From Rhodovulum strictum (GTDB taxonomy: Bacteria > Pseudomonadota > Alphaproteobacteria > Rhodobacterales > Rhodobacteraceae): 64,000 bases of DNA. The translations under genes and the position numbers were made by a program. Below the pieces are notes generated by a model. The model was given only the letters and a program-made list of their open reading frames with translations, was not told the DNA's origin and did not search any database. How positions within the stretch are numbered: the first letter of the stretch is position 1; every line of letters starts with the position of its first letter. Positions 55,703 through 64,000 of this stretch are shown piece after piece. The DNA is taken from the NCBI RefSeq assembly GCF_009649175.1, contig NZ_WJPO01000012.1, positions 32,370-96,369 on the forward strand, read 5' to 3'.

Positions 55703-57991
55703 TCAGCCCGCCGCGCGCAGCATCTGCCAGACCCGCAGCGGCGTGAACGGCATGTCGGCCTGCCGCACGCCGCGCTCCCACAGTGCGTCCTGAACCGCGT
55801 TCGCGATGGCGGCCAGCGCGCCCACCGTGCCCGCCTCGCCGCAGCCCTTCATGCCCAGCGGGTTCGCGGTCGAGGGCACGGGCGCGGTGGTAAAGGCGAC
55901 AAAGGGCAGATCGTCGGCGCGCGGCATCGCGTAATCCATGAAGCTCGCGCTCAGCAACTGGCCGGTCTCGTCATGCACCGCGCGTTCGCACAGCACCTGC
56001 CCCAGCCCCTGCGCGATGCCGCCATGCACCTGCCCCTCGACCAGTTGCGGGGCGATCAGCGTGCCGAAATCGTCGGTGACGGTGTATTTCACCAGTTCGG
56101 TCCTGCCGGTCTCGGGGTCGATCTCGACCTCGGCGACATGCGCGCCATTGGGATAGGACCGCCCCGGCAGCCGGTATTCGGCGCGGTGGCGCAGCAGATC
56201 CGCCCGCCCCGCGGCCCGCGCCATCAGGGCTGCCTCGCACAGCGTCGGCGTCAGGTTCGAGCCCGGCGCGCGGAATGTCTCGCCATCAAAGGCCAGATCG
56301 GCCGGATCGACCCCCATCCGCTCGGCCAGAAACGGGGTGAACGCGGCCAGCATCGCCTGAACCGTGGCCAGCGTCGCGCTGCCCTGCGTCGTCACCGACC
56401 GCGACCCGCCCGTGCCGCCCCCCGTCGCGATCCGGTCGCTGTCGCCCTGGATCACGCGGATGTCATCGACCGGGATCCCGCTGCGCCCGGACAGGAAGCG
56501 GGCATAGACCGTCTCGTGCCCCTGCCCGTTCGACTGGGTGCCCACATACAGGTTCACGCCGCCATCCTCGCAGAACTCGACCTCGGCCGCCTCGGACGGA
56601 TCGCCAAGGATCGACTCGATGTAATAGCACAGCCCCTGCCCCCGCAGCCGCCCCCGCGCCGCACTCTCCGCCCGCCGCCCCGCGAACCCCGCCACATCGG
56701 CCACGCCATGCACCCGGTCCAGCACATGGCCGAAATCGCCCACGTCATAGGTTTCGCCCGTCGGCGTGCGATAGGGGAATGCCCCCACCGGGATGAAGTT
56801 CCGCCGCCGCAACGCCCACGGGTCCACGCCCAGCACGCGGGCGGCATGGTCCATCGCGCGCTCCAGCGCATAGATCGCCTCGGGCCGGCCCGCGCCGCGA
56901 TAGGCGTCAACCGGGGTGGTGTTGGTAAAGACGCCCTGCACCGCAAGGAATGCGGCGGGAATGTCATAGGCCCCGGTCAGCACCTTGGCGAACAGCCTGG
57001 ACTGGATCGGCTGGGCATTCTCGGAATTGTAGGCCCCCAGATTCGAGACATTGCCAACCCGGTAGCCGATGATCCGCTGCCCCGCATCAAAGGCCAGTTC
57101 CACCCTCGAGACCACATCGCGCCCGGCATTGTCGCTCAGCATCGCCTCGGTCCGTTCGGACATCCAGCGCACCGGGCGCCCCAGCATCCGCGCGGCCTGG
57201 GCGATGACGTAATATTCGGGATAGGTCATCGCCTTCATCCCGAAACCGCCGCCCACATCCGGGTTCGTCACCCGCACCGCGTCCTCGGGCAGGTTCAGCA
57301 TCCGCGCCAGCCGCGCCTTCTGGTCCCACACGCCCTGCCCGTTCACGCACAGATGCAGCCGCCCGCCCTGCCATTCGGCCCAGCAGCCACGCGGCTCCAT
57401 CGCGTTCACGATCACCCGATGATCGGCCACCTCCAGCGTGACCACATGCGCGGCCTGGGCAAACGCCGCCTCGACCGCCGCCGCATCCCCCATCGCCCAG
57501 TCATAGGCCAGGTTGCCCGGCGCGGCCGGATGGATCGCGTCCCCGCCCGGGGCCAGCGCCAGATGCGGGGGCAATTCCTCGATCTCCAGCCCGATCGCCT
57601 CGACCGCATCGCGCGCCTGATCCAGCGTCCCGGCCACCACCAGCGCCACCGCCTCGCCCACGAACCGCACCCGGTCCCGCGCCAGCAGCGGCCGCGCCGT
57701 CGCCGCCCCCGAACTGCCATCGCGGTTGCGCACAAGGGCTGCGTCCATTTCCAGCGTCACGCCCGCCGCCAGCAGATCCTCCGCCGTCAACACCAGATGC
57801 ACCCCCGGCGCCGCCCGCGCCGCCGCCACGTCCAGCGCCGCGATCCGGCCATGCGCGACCGGGCTGCGCAGGAACAGCCCATGCAGCGCCCCCGCAGGCG
57901 CGATATCGTCCACATAGCGCCCCTGCCCGGTCAGGAAGCGGCGATCCTCGATCCGCCCGCCCGGCTGGCTCTGGCCGAATTTGCTGCCCAT
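55703..57991 (-). CDS. Xanthine dehydrogenase/CO-dehydrogenase-type molybdenum hydroxylase large subunit, stand-alone
   Basis: This 762-residue molybdopterin-binding subunit has an N-terminal a/b hammerhead ([20 protein letters not shown]) and two molybdenum-cofactor domains, with [46 protein letters not shown] and the active-site glutamate in [21 protein letters not shown] rather than AYxCSFR places it with form II/other hydroxylases, not true CO dehydrogenase. Normally such a subunit needs FAD and 2Fe-2S partners encoded next to it; none is present here. Substrate unknown; either the partners are elsewhere or this acts with generic partners. Confidence 0.93.
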   Translation of the reverse strand: MGSKFGQSQPGGRIEDRRFLTGQGRYVDDIAPAGALHGLFLRSPVAHGRIAALDVAAARAAPGVHLVLTAEDLLAAGVTLEMDAALVRNRDGSSGAATARPLLARDRVRFVGEAVALVVAGTLDQARDAVEAIGLEIEELPPHLALAPGGDAIHPAAPGNLAYDWAMGDAAAVEAAFAQAAHVVTLEVADHRVIVNAMEPRGCWAEWQGGRLHLCVNGQGVWDQKARLARMLNLPEDAVRVTNPDVGGGFGMKAMTYPEYYVIAQAARMLGRPVRWMSERTEAMLSDNAGRDVVSRVELAFDAGQRIIGYRVGNVSNLGAYNSENAQPIQSRLFAKVLTGAYDIPAAFLAVQGVFTNTTPVDAYRGAGRPEAIYALERAMDHAARVLGVDPWALRRRNFIPVGAFPYRTPTGETYDVGDFGHVLDRVHGVADVAGFAGRRAESAARGRLRGQGLCYYIESILGDPSEAAEVEFCEDGGVNLYVGTQSNGQGHETVYARFLSGRSGIPVDDIRVIQGDSDRIATGGGTGGSRSVTTQGSATLATVQAMLAAFTPFLAERMGVDPADLAFDGETFRAPGSNLTPTLCEAALMARAAGRADLLRHRAEYRLPGRSYPNGAHVAEVEIDPETGRTELVKYTVTDDFGTLIAPQLVEGQVHGGIAQGLGQVLCERAVHDETGQLLSASFMDYAMPRADDLPFVAFTTAPVPSTANPLGMKGCGEAGTVGALAAIANAVQDALWERGVRQADMPFTPLRVWQMLRAAG

Positions 57992-58128
57992 CCCTTTCGC
58001 CCCCCTGCCTGACGGGCCGGACGATAGCGGCCGGGCGGCGGCTGTCCACCCCTTCCGGGGCTTGGCCTTGGCCCGGGCATTCGCTAAGTCACGCGCCAAT
58101 GCCCATCCGATGCCGAGGACCGCGCCCC

Positions 58129-61104
58129 ATGCCGATGGAAAAGACCTTCAACGCCGCCGAGGCCGAGGCCCGCCTCTATGACGCCTGGGAAAAGGCCGGG
58201 TGCTTCACGGCCGGGGCGAACGCATCCCGCCCCGAAACCTTCTGCATCATGATCCCGCCGCCCAACGTCACCGGCAGCCTGCATATGGGCCACGCCTTCA
58301 ACAACACGCTTCAGGACATCCTCGTGCGCTGGCACCGGATGCGCGGCTTCGACACGCTCTGGCAGCCGGGGCAGGACCATGCGGGCATCGCGACGCAGAT
58401 GGTCGTGGAACGCGAACTGGCGAAACAGGGCATCAGCCGCCGTGATTTCAAGCGGCGCGAAGATTTCGTCGCCAAGGTCTGGGAATGGAAGCAACAATCC
58501 GGCGGCACCATCATCAACCAGTTGAAACGCCTCGGCGCCTCCTGCGACTGGTCGCGCAATGCCTTCACCATGTCGGGCGCCCCCGGGGCACCGGCGGGCG
58601 AAGAGGGCAATTTCCACGATGCCGTCATCAAGGTCTTTGTCGATCTCTACACCAAGGGCTTCATCTACCGCGGCAAGCGGCTGGTGAACTGGGATCCGCA
58701 TTTCGAAACTGCCATTTCCGATCTCGAGGTCGAACAGGTCGAGGTCGATGGCGCCATGTGGCGCCTGCGCTATCCGCTTGAGGACGGCGCGACCTGGGAC
58801 CGCCCCACCGAATGGGACGAGGATGGCAACGTCACCGCGACCGAACCCTGCCCCTATCTGGTCGTCGCCACCACGCGGCCCGAAACCATGCTGGGCGATA
58901 CCGGCGTCGCCGTCCACCCCGAGGATCCGCGCTACAGGCACCTGATCGGCAAGACCGTCCGCCTGCCGCTTTGCGGCCGCTCCATCCCCATCGTGGCCGA
59001 CGAATATGCCGACCCGGCCAAGGGCACGGGCGCGGTCAAGATCACCCCCGCCCATGATTTCAACGACTGGGAAGTGGGCCAACGCGCGGGGCTGCGCGCC
59101 ATCAACGTGATGACCACCCGCGCGGCGATGTGGCTCAGGGACAACCGCGATTTCGCCGAAGGCTGCGACCCCGATCTGGTCGCCAAGGCCATCGAACGTC
59201 TGGACGGCGCCGACCGCTACGCCGCGCGCGAAGCCATCATCAACGAGGCCACCGACGATGGCTGGCTCGACGGCATCGACCCCGACCGCCACATGGTCCC
59301 CCATGGCGACCGATCAAAGGTCGCCATCGAACCCTACCTGACCGACCAGTGGTTCGTGGACACGGCCAAGATCGTGGAACCCGCGCTCGCCGCCGTCCGC
59401 GAGGGCCGGACGAAGATCCTGCCCGAGCAGCACGAGAAGGTCTATTTCCACTGGCTTGAAAACATCGAGCCCTGGTGCATCAGCCGCCAACTCTGGTGGG
59501 GGCATCAGATTCCGGTGTGGTATGGGCCGAGAAAGACCGTCCTTGAAGATGGGCGGACGCGGCTTTCTTTCTCCATTTCGAACCCCAAGACATTCTGCGC
59601 CGCTTCCAAAGATGAAGCCATCTCACAAATGGTCGAGTATTACCAAATCGCTGGACCAGAAGAGCTTGAAGAGTTTTCCGCGCCGGCAGGTGCGAGGGAT
59701 TTCGCCGAGGCATCTTTTGGCACGACATTCCTTGTTGGTGAAATTGAGCGGCGCAGCGATGGGGGCACGAAGGAATTTCGCATTCCATATTACCGCGACC
59801 CCGACGTTCTCGACACCTGGTTCTCCTCCGGCCTCTGGCCCATCGGCACGCTGGGCTGGCCCGAGGACACGCCGGAACTGCAAAGATACTTCCCCACCGA
59901 TGTCCTGATCACCGGCTTCGACATCATCTTCTTCTGGGTCGCCCGGATGATGATGATGCAGCTTGCCGTGGTGAACGACATCCCCTTCCACACGGTCTAT
60001 GTCCACGCCCTTGTCCGCGACGAGAAGGGCAAGAAGATGTCCAAAAGCCTGGGCAACGTGCTCGACCCGCTGGAACTGATCGACGAATTCGGCGCAGATG
60101 CGGTTCGTTTCACTCTGACGGCCATGGCCGCGATGGGCCGCGATCTGAAGCTTTCGACGGCCCGCATCGCGGGCTACCGCAACTTCGGCACCAAGCTCTG
60201 GAACGCCGCGCGCTTTGCCGAAATGAACGGCGTGTTCGAAAATCACAAGTCCGGAACACCCCCGGCCCCGGCCGAAACCGTCAACCGCTGGATCATCGGC
60301 GAGACGGCAAGGGTGCGCCAGACCGTCGACGACGCGCTTGCGAACTACCGCTTCAACGACGCCGCCAACGCGCTTTACGCCTTTGTCTGGGGCAAGGTCT
60401 GCGACTGGTATGTGGAATTCTCGAAACCGCTGCTGCTGGACGGCACACAAGCCCAGCAGGCCGAAACGCGGGCCACCATGGCCTGGGTTCTGGACCAGTG
60501 CCTGATCCTGCTGCACCCGATCATGCCCTTCGTCACCGAAGAACTCTGGACCATCACCGGCGCCCGCGAAAAAATGCTGGTCCATGCCGACTGGCCGACC
60601 TATGGCGCCGAGCTGATCGACGCCGAGGCCGACCGCGAAATGAACTGGGTCATTGATCTGATCGAGGAAATCCGCTCGGCCCGCGCCCAGATGGGCGTGC
60701 CCGCAGGCGCCCAGACCCCGATGCTCGCCACCCAGATCGACCCCGCCGCCCGCACCGCCTGGGACCGCAACGAGGCCCTGATCCGCAAGCTGGCCCGCGT
60801 CGAAAAACTGAGCGAAGTCAATGACTTGCCCAAGGGCTGCGTGACCATCGCCATCGAGGGCGCGCATCTTGCCCTGCCGCTGGCAGGCATCATCGACGTC
60901 GCCGCCGAAAAGACCCGGCTGGAGAAAAGCCTGGCCAAGCTCGACAAGGAACTGGCCGGGCTGATGGGGCGGCTGAAGAACCCCAAATTCATCGACAGCG
61001 CCCCCGAAGACGTGGTCGAGGAAACCCGCGACCTGGCCGAAGCCAAACAGGACGAGGCCGCCAAGCTGCGCGCGGCGCTGGGGCGGCTGGCCGAACTCGG
61101 CTGA
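58129..61104 (+). CDS. valS: Valyl-tRNA synthetase
   Basis: This class I synthetase charges tRNA-Val and edits mis-activated threonine. The 991-residue protein has [12 protein letters not shown] (HIGH), the editing CP1 region with [40 protein letters not shown], the KMSKS loop [10 protein letters not shown] near residue 637 and a C-terminal coiled coil ([20 protein letters not shown]). The start at 58129 has GAGG 10 nt upstream. A segment at about 464-552 ([20 protein letters not shown] through [11 protein letters not shown]) is visibly lower in GC than the rest and may have been exchanged by recombination. Confidence 0.97.
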   Translation: MPMEKTFNAAEAEARLYDAWEKAGCFTAGANASRPETFCIMIPPPNVTGSLHMGHAFNNTLQDILVRWHRMRGFDTLWQPGQDHAGIATQMVVERELAKQGISRRDFKRREDFVAKVWEWKQQSGGTIINQLKRLGASCDWSRNAFTMSGAPGAPAGEEGNFHDAVIKVFVDLYTKGFIYRGKRLVNWDPHFETAISDLEVEQVEVDGAMWRLRYPLEDGATWDRPTEWDEDGNVTATEPCPYLVVATTRPETMLGDTGVAVHPEDPRYRHLIGKTVRLPLCGRSIPIVADEYADPAKGTGAVKITPAHDFNDWEVGQRAGLRAINVMTTRAAMWLRDNRDFAEGCDPDLVAKAIERLDGADRYAAREAIINEATDDGWLDGIDPDRHMVPHGDRSKVAIEPYLTDQWFVDTAKIVEPALAAVREGRTKILPEQHEKVYFHWLENIEPWCISRQLWWGHQIPVWYGPRKTVLEDGRTRLSFSISNPKTFCAASKDEAISQMVEYYQIAGPEELEEFSAPAGARDFAEASFGTTFLVGEIERRSDGGTKEFRIPYYRDPDVLDTWFSSGLWPIGTLGWPEDTPELQRYFPTDVLITGFDIIFFWVARMMMMQLAVVNDIPFHTVYVHALVRDEKGKKMSKSLGNVLDPLELIDEFGADAVRFTLTAMAAMGRDLKLSTARIAGYRNFGTKLWNAARFAEMNGVFENHKSGTPPAPAETVNRWIIGETARVRQTVDDALANYRFNDAANALYAFVWGKVCDWYVEFSKPLLLDGTQAQQAETRATMAWVLDQCLILLHPIMPFVTEELWTITGAREKMLVHADWPTYGAELIDAEADREMNWVIDLIEEIRSARAQMGVPAGAQTPMLATQIDPAARTAWDRNEALIRKLARVEKLSEVNDLPKGCVTIAIEGAHLALPLAGIIDVAAEKTRLEKSLAKLDKELAGLMGRLKNPKFIDSAPEDVVEETRDLAEAKQDEAAKLRAALGRLAELG

Positions 61105-61108
61105 GCGC

Positions 61109-61154
61109 GGCGGGGGCAAGCGGTGGGGTGACACCCACCCTACGCGCCCCCGCC
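61109..61154 (+). terminator. Nested hairpins between valS and thrS
   Basis: A 9-bp outer stem (GGCGGGGGC and GCCCCCGCC) encloses a second small hairpin (GGTGGG and CCCACC). It starts 5 bp after the valS stop and is followed by GTCTTGACTTG. It is probably the valS terminator; the downstream TTGACT (61158-61163) could be a -35 for a separate thrS promoter, although no clear -10 is visible. Confidence 0.5.
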
Positions 61155-61246
61155 GTCTTGACTTGCCCCCGGACCGGGTTCATCAGGGGCGCGACATAAC
61201 CCGCAACCGGGCGTTCCGTGGGCGCCAAACCGACGAGGAGGCCGAA

Positions 61247-63193
61247 ATGGGCCAGATCACGCTGACTTTTCCCGATGGCAACCGGAAAACCTTCCCCGCG
61301 GGGACGATTCCCGCACAGGTTGCAGCCTCGATCTCGACCTCCCTGGCGAAAAAGGCGATCTCGGCCCAGGTGAACGGGCAGCATTTCGACCTGCAATGGC
61401 CCATCCATGAGGATGCGACCATCGCCATCAACACGATGCAGGACGATGCCGCCGCGCTGGAACTGATCCGCCACGACCTGGCCCATGTCATGGCCCGCGC
61501 GGTGCAGGAGCTTTGGCCCGACGTCAAGGTGACCATCGGCCCGGTGATCGAGAATGGCTGGTACTACGATTTCGACCGCGCCGAACCCTTCACCCCCGAG
61601 GATCTGGGCCAGATCGAAGCGAAGATGAAAGAGATCATCAACCGCCGCGATCCGGTGACCACGGAAATCTGGGACCGTGACCGCGCGGTAAAATATTACG
61701 AAGCCAATAACGAACCGTACAAGGTGGAACTGGTCGGCATGATCCCCGAGGGCCAGCCGATCCGCATGTATTGGCACGGTCATTGGCAGGATCTGTGCCG
61801 CGGCCCGCATCTGCAACACACGGGCCAATTGCCCGCCGATGCCTTCAAGCTGATGAAGGTCGCGGGCGCCTATTGGCGCGGCGACAGCAATCGCCCGATG
61901 CTGCAACGCATCTATGGCGTCGCCTTCCGCAACCGCGAGGCGTTGAAGGATTACCTGCATTTCCTCGAAGAAGCCGAGAAGCGCGACCATCGGCGGCTGG
62001 GCCGGGAAATGGACCTGTTCCACATGCAGGAAGAAGCGCCCGGCCAGGTGTTCTGGCACCCCAATGGCTGGCGCATCTACACCACGCTTCAGGACTACAT
62101 GCGGCGGCGGCAGAACGCGAATGGCTATGTCGAGGTGAACACGCCCCAGGTGGTGGACCGCCGTCTCTGGGAAGCCTCGGGCCATTGGGAAAAGTACCAG
62201 GAACATATGTTCATCGTCGAAGTGGACGAGGAACATGCGCGCGAGAAATCGGTCAATGCGCTCAAGCCGATGAATTGCCCCTGCCATGTGCAGATCTTCA
62301 ACCAGGGGCTCAAATCCTATCGCGACCTGCCCTTGCGCATGGCCGAATTCGGCTCTTGCAACCGCTATGAACCTTCGGGGGCGCTGCATGGCATCATGCG
62401 GGTGCGCGGCTTTACCCAAGACGATGCGCATATCTTCTGCCGCGAAAGCCAGATCGAGGAGGAAACCCGCCGCTTCATCGCGATGCTGAGCGCGGTTTAT
62501 GCCGATCTGGGGTTCGAGAAATTCCGGGTGAAATTCTCGGACCGCCCCGACATGCGCGCGGGCAGCGACGAGGTCTGGGACAAGGCCGAGGCGGCGCTGC
62601 AATCCGCGACCGAAGCCGCGGGCTATGCCTATGAGCTGAACCCGGGCGAAGGCGCCTTCTACGGGCCCAAGCTGGAATTCGTGCTGACCGACGCCATCGG
62701 GCGCGACTGGCAATGCGGCACGCTTCAGGTGGATTTCGTGCTGCCCGAACGGCTGGAGGCCAGCTATATCGGCGAGGATGGCGCGAAGCACCGCCCCGTC
62801 ATGCTGCACCGCGCGATACTCGGGTCGTTCGAGCGGTTCATCGGGATTCTCATCGAGAACTTCGCGGGCAAGCTGCCCTTCTGGCTGGCGCCGCGGCAGG
62901 TGGTGGTGGCCTCGATCGTGTCGGATGCCGACGATTTCGTGCGCGAGGTGGTGGCCCGGCTGGTATCGGCGGGTGTGCGGGCCGAGGCCGATATCCGCAA
63001 CGAAAAGATCAACTACAAGGTGCGCGAACACAGCCTTGGCAAGGTGCCCGTGATCCTGGCCATCGGCGCGCGCGAGGTCGAGGACCGCACCGTGACCCTG
63101 CGCCGGCTGGGCGAACAGGGCACGCAAACCGTGGCGCTGGACGCGGTGGTGGCAGAGCTTGCGGCCGCCGCCCTGCCCCCCGATCTGGCCTGA
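61247..63193 (+). CDS. thrS: Threonyl-tRNA synthetase
   Basis: This class II synthetase charges tRNA-Thr and edits serine. The 648-residue protein has an N-terminal TGS domain ([20 protein letters not shown]) and the editing domain with [18 protein letters not shown] and a downstream ligand region. The catalytic core has the zinc Cys in [14 protein letters not shown] and motif 2 ELGS-like [15 protein letters not shown]. An anticodon-binding domain carries [12 protein letters not shown]. The start at 61247 is fixed by GAGGAGG 5 nt upstream. It is normal in length. It follows valS by 142 bp. Confidence 0.97.
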   Translation: MGQITLTFPDGNRKTFPAGTIPAQVAASISTSLAKKAISAQVNGQHFDLQWPIHEDATIAINTMQDDAAALELIRHDLAHVMARAVQELWPDVKVTIGPVIENGWYYDFDRAEPFTPEDLGQIEAKMKEIINRRDPVTTEIWDRDRAVKYYEANNEPYKVELVGMIPEGQPIRMYWHGHWQDLCRGPHLQHTGQLPADAFKLMKVAGAYWRGDSNRPMLQRIYGVAFRNREALKDYLHFLEEAEKRDHRRLGREMDLFHMQEEAPGQVFWHPNGWRIYTTLQDYMRRRQNANGYVEVNTPQVVDRRLWEASGHWEKYQEHMFIVEVDEEHAREKSVNALKPMNCPCHVQIFNQGLKSYRDLPLRMAEFGSCNRYEPSGALHGIMRVRGFTQDDAHIFCRESQIEEETRRFIAMLSAVYADLGFEKFRVKFSDRPDMRAGSDEVWDKAEAALQSATEAAGYAYELNPGEGAFYGPKLEFVLTDAIGRDWQCGTLQVDFVLPERLEASYIGEDGAKHRPVMLHRAILGSFERFIGILIENFAGKLPFWLAPRQVVVASIVSDADDFVREVVARLVSAGVRAEADIRNEKINYKVREHSLGKVPVILAIGAREVEDRTVTLRRLGEQGTQTVALDAVVAELAAAALPPDLA

Positions 63194-63195
63194 TC

Positions 63196-63552
63196 TCAGG
63201 CCGGATCCGGGCGGCGGGCGGCCAGCGCCAGCACGCCGCCCAGACCGCACATCGCGATGGGGAACATGGTGAAGACGTTGAAGCCAAAGCCCCAATACAT
63301 CCCCGCGCAGGACACCAGCATCATCAGCCCGCCCACGATGTTCTGGGCCCGCGCCATCGCGCCCCCGGCGATCGCCAGGATCGGCGCCAGCAGGGCAATG
63401 ATGCGCGTGCGCTCGGGGTTATCGACCTGCCGGGCCAGATCGCCGATCTCGCCAAAGGTTTCGATGAACACCGTGTAGCCATAGCCGAAAAAGCCCACGA
63501 TCAGGCCCAGAAGACCCGCGATCACCCCAAGGGTCAGGGCGGCGTTGCGCAT
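63196..63552 (-). CDS. Small four-helix membrane protein
   Basis: This 118-residue protein has four predicted hydrophobic helices at about 5-27, 48-65, 68-88 and 92-112. MRNAALTLGVIAGLLGLIVG begins the protein, and the polar loop GEIGDLARQVDNPERTR separates helices 1 and 2. The arrangement recalls DUF4064-like proteins, but that is tentative. Convergent with thrS (2 bp apart). The start at 63550-63552 follows GGAGGCACGG. Confidence 0.75.
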   Translation of the reverse strand: MRNAALTLGVIAGLLGLIVGFFGYGYTVFIETFGEIGDLARQVDNPERTRIIALLAPILAIAGGAMARAQNIVGGLMMLVSCAGMYWGFGFNVFTMFPIAMCGLGGVLALAARRPDPA

Positions 63553-63581
63553 TCCGTGCCTCCTTGCCTGCCTGCCCCGAT

Positions 63582-63920
63582 CTAGGCGCCCGCCGCGCCC
63601 TTGCCAAGCAGCACCTCCTGCACCTCGCGGCCCCAGCCAAGGTGCAACTGCCCGCCCGCCTCGATCACCGGGCGCTTCATCAGGGCGGGATGCGCGGTCA
63701 GCAGCGCGGCGGGGTCGCGGGCGCGTTCGACGCCCGACAGCGCCCGCCATGTGGTCGAACGGCGGTTGACCAGCTCCTCGCCGAACGTGGCCAGAAGGCG
63801 CGCGATCTCGTTCGGGGCCAGCGGGGTTTCGCGCAGATCGCGCAGGGTCGCGGAATGTCCCGCAACCTGGATCGCGCCCTTTGCCTTGCGGCAGCTATCG
63901 CATGTTTTCAGCCCGTAAAT
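63582..63920 (-). CDS. ArsC/Spx-family (thioredoxin-fold) ORF without a canonical start codon
   Basis: Reading from 63920 gives IYGLKTCDSCRKAKGAIQVA, the YffB/ArsC/Spx CxxC-type N-terminus, followed by LRDLRETPLAPNEIARLLAT, NRRSTTWRALSGVER, LTAHPALMKRPVIEAGGQLH and a short tail, about 112 residues in all. An in-frame TAA stands at 63930-63932, and between it and the first motif the codons are GCC GGG GTA ATT. No ATG, GTG or TTG is available before the conserved Cys. Either ATT serves as start or the gene is recently damaged. It lies 30 bp upstream of the small membrane-protein gene. Confidence 0.6.
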   Translation of the reverse strand: MYGLKTCDSCRKAKGAIQVAGHSATLRDLRETPLAPNEIARLLATFGEELVNRRSTTWRALSGVERARDPAALLTAHPALMKRPVIEAGGQLHLGWGREVQEVLLGKGAAGA

Positions 63921-64000
63921 TACCCCGGCTTATTCGTCCAATTCGGCCGGAAAAGTTGCGTGCGCCTGAAAGCGCTGTAGTTTCAAGCTGCTAGACCAGA

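Noticed and set aside
61105..61246. T-box or leader-peptide attenuator for thrS
   Set aside because: No T-box core sequence and no run of threonine codons in a short leader were found; only nested GC hairpins, best read as the valS terminator.

Overview
The window is chromosomal DNA of an alphaproteobacterium, most likely Rhodobacterales (Rhodobacter/Paracoccus/Rhodovulum-like). The base composition is uniformly high in GC. Several gene orders are typical of that order: aroA-cmk-rpsA-ihfB-lapA-trpF-trpB, miaB-phoH-ybeY-corC-lnt-metK-trmB, and irr/fabA-fabB-fabI. A SAM/SAH riboswitch precedes metK, a feature known mainly from Rhodobacterales. Genes are packed tightly, many with ATGA overlaps. 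No prophage, insertion sequence, integrase, CRISPR array or plasmid function was seen. This is mainly core genome with a few accessory insertions.

Layout. 1-2.5 kb (minus): trpB (cut by the window edge), a small exported protein, trpF, lapA-like and ihfB. 2.8-8.7 kb: rpsA, cmk and aroA on the minus strand, with a chemoreceptor gene on the plus strand lodged between cmk and rpsA. 8.8-17.9 kb (minus): trmB, metK with its riboswitch, lnt, corC, ybeY, a GFA-family protein, phoH, a NUDIX hydrolase and miaB. 18-19.5 kb (plus): a glycosyltransferase-like protein and a DUF2238 membrane protein. 19.5-23.1 kb: irr, divergent from fabA-[yfbU-like]-fabB-fabI. 23.2-29.4 kb: gltX, a zincin, a Tat-exported metallo-beta-lactamase-fold protein, a PfkB sugar kinase, an orphan gene and nadE. 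29.5-36.6 kb: a secreted MORN-repeat protein, metR/metF, a periplasmic copper chaperone pair, an SDR and pepF. 36.6-42.7 kb (minus): DUF4389, a host-attachment-like protein and a four-gene polyamine-type ABC importer. 43.2-49.6 kb: tRNA-Leu(GAG), a peptidoglycan-binding protein, lipB, a small membrane protein, yqeY, carA, an intron-containing tRNA-Leu(UAA) and a multidomain META protein. 49.7-58 kb: an Lrp regulator divergent from putA, rhomboid, a pilin-like peptide, an inositol monophosphatase and a lone xanthine-dehydrogenase-type large subunit. 58.1-63.9 kb: valS, thrS, a small membrane protein and an ArsC/Spx-like ORF without a usable start codon.

How the genes work together. Much of the window is translation and its support: S1, IHF-beta, ValRS, ThrRS, GluRS, two tRNA-Leu genes, tRNA modification by TrmB and MiaB, and RNA maturation by YbeY. 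Alongside are shikimate/tryptophan, methionine/SAM, fatty-acid, lipoate, NAD and carbamoyl-phosphate biosynthesis. Local regulation is visible as the metK riboswitch, a palindrome in the metR/metF divergent region, a palindrome upstream of the ABC importer, and putR next to putA.

The most interesting items are a 214-nt group I (IC3-like) intron in the anticodon loop of tRNA-Leu(UAA), a lower-GC yfbU-family gene inserted between fabA and fabB, a lower-GC segment inside valS, an ABC permease with a roughly 275-residue insertion after its first membrane helix, a stand-alone molybdenum hydroxylase large subunit, and the ArsC-like ORF with no normal start. No wholly new multi-gene system could be demonstrated from sequence alone.
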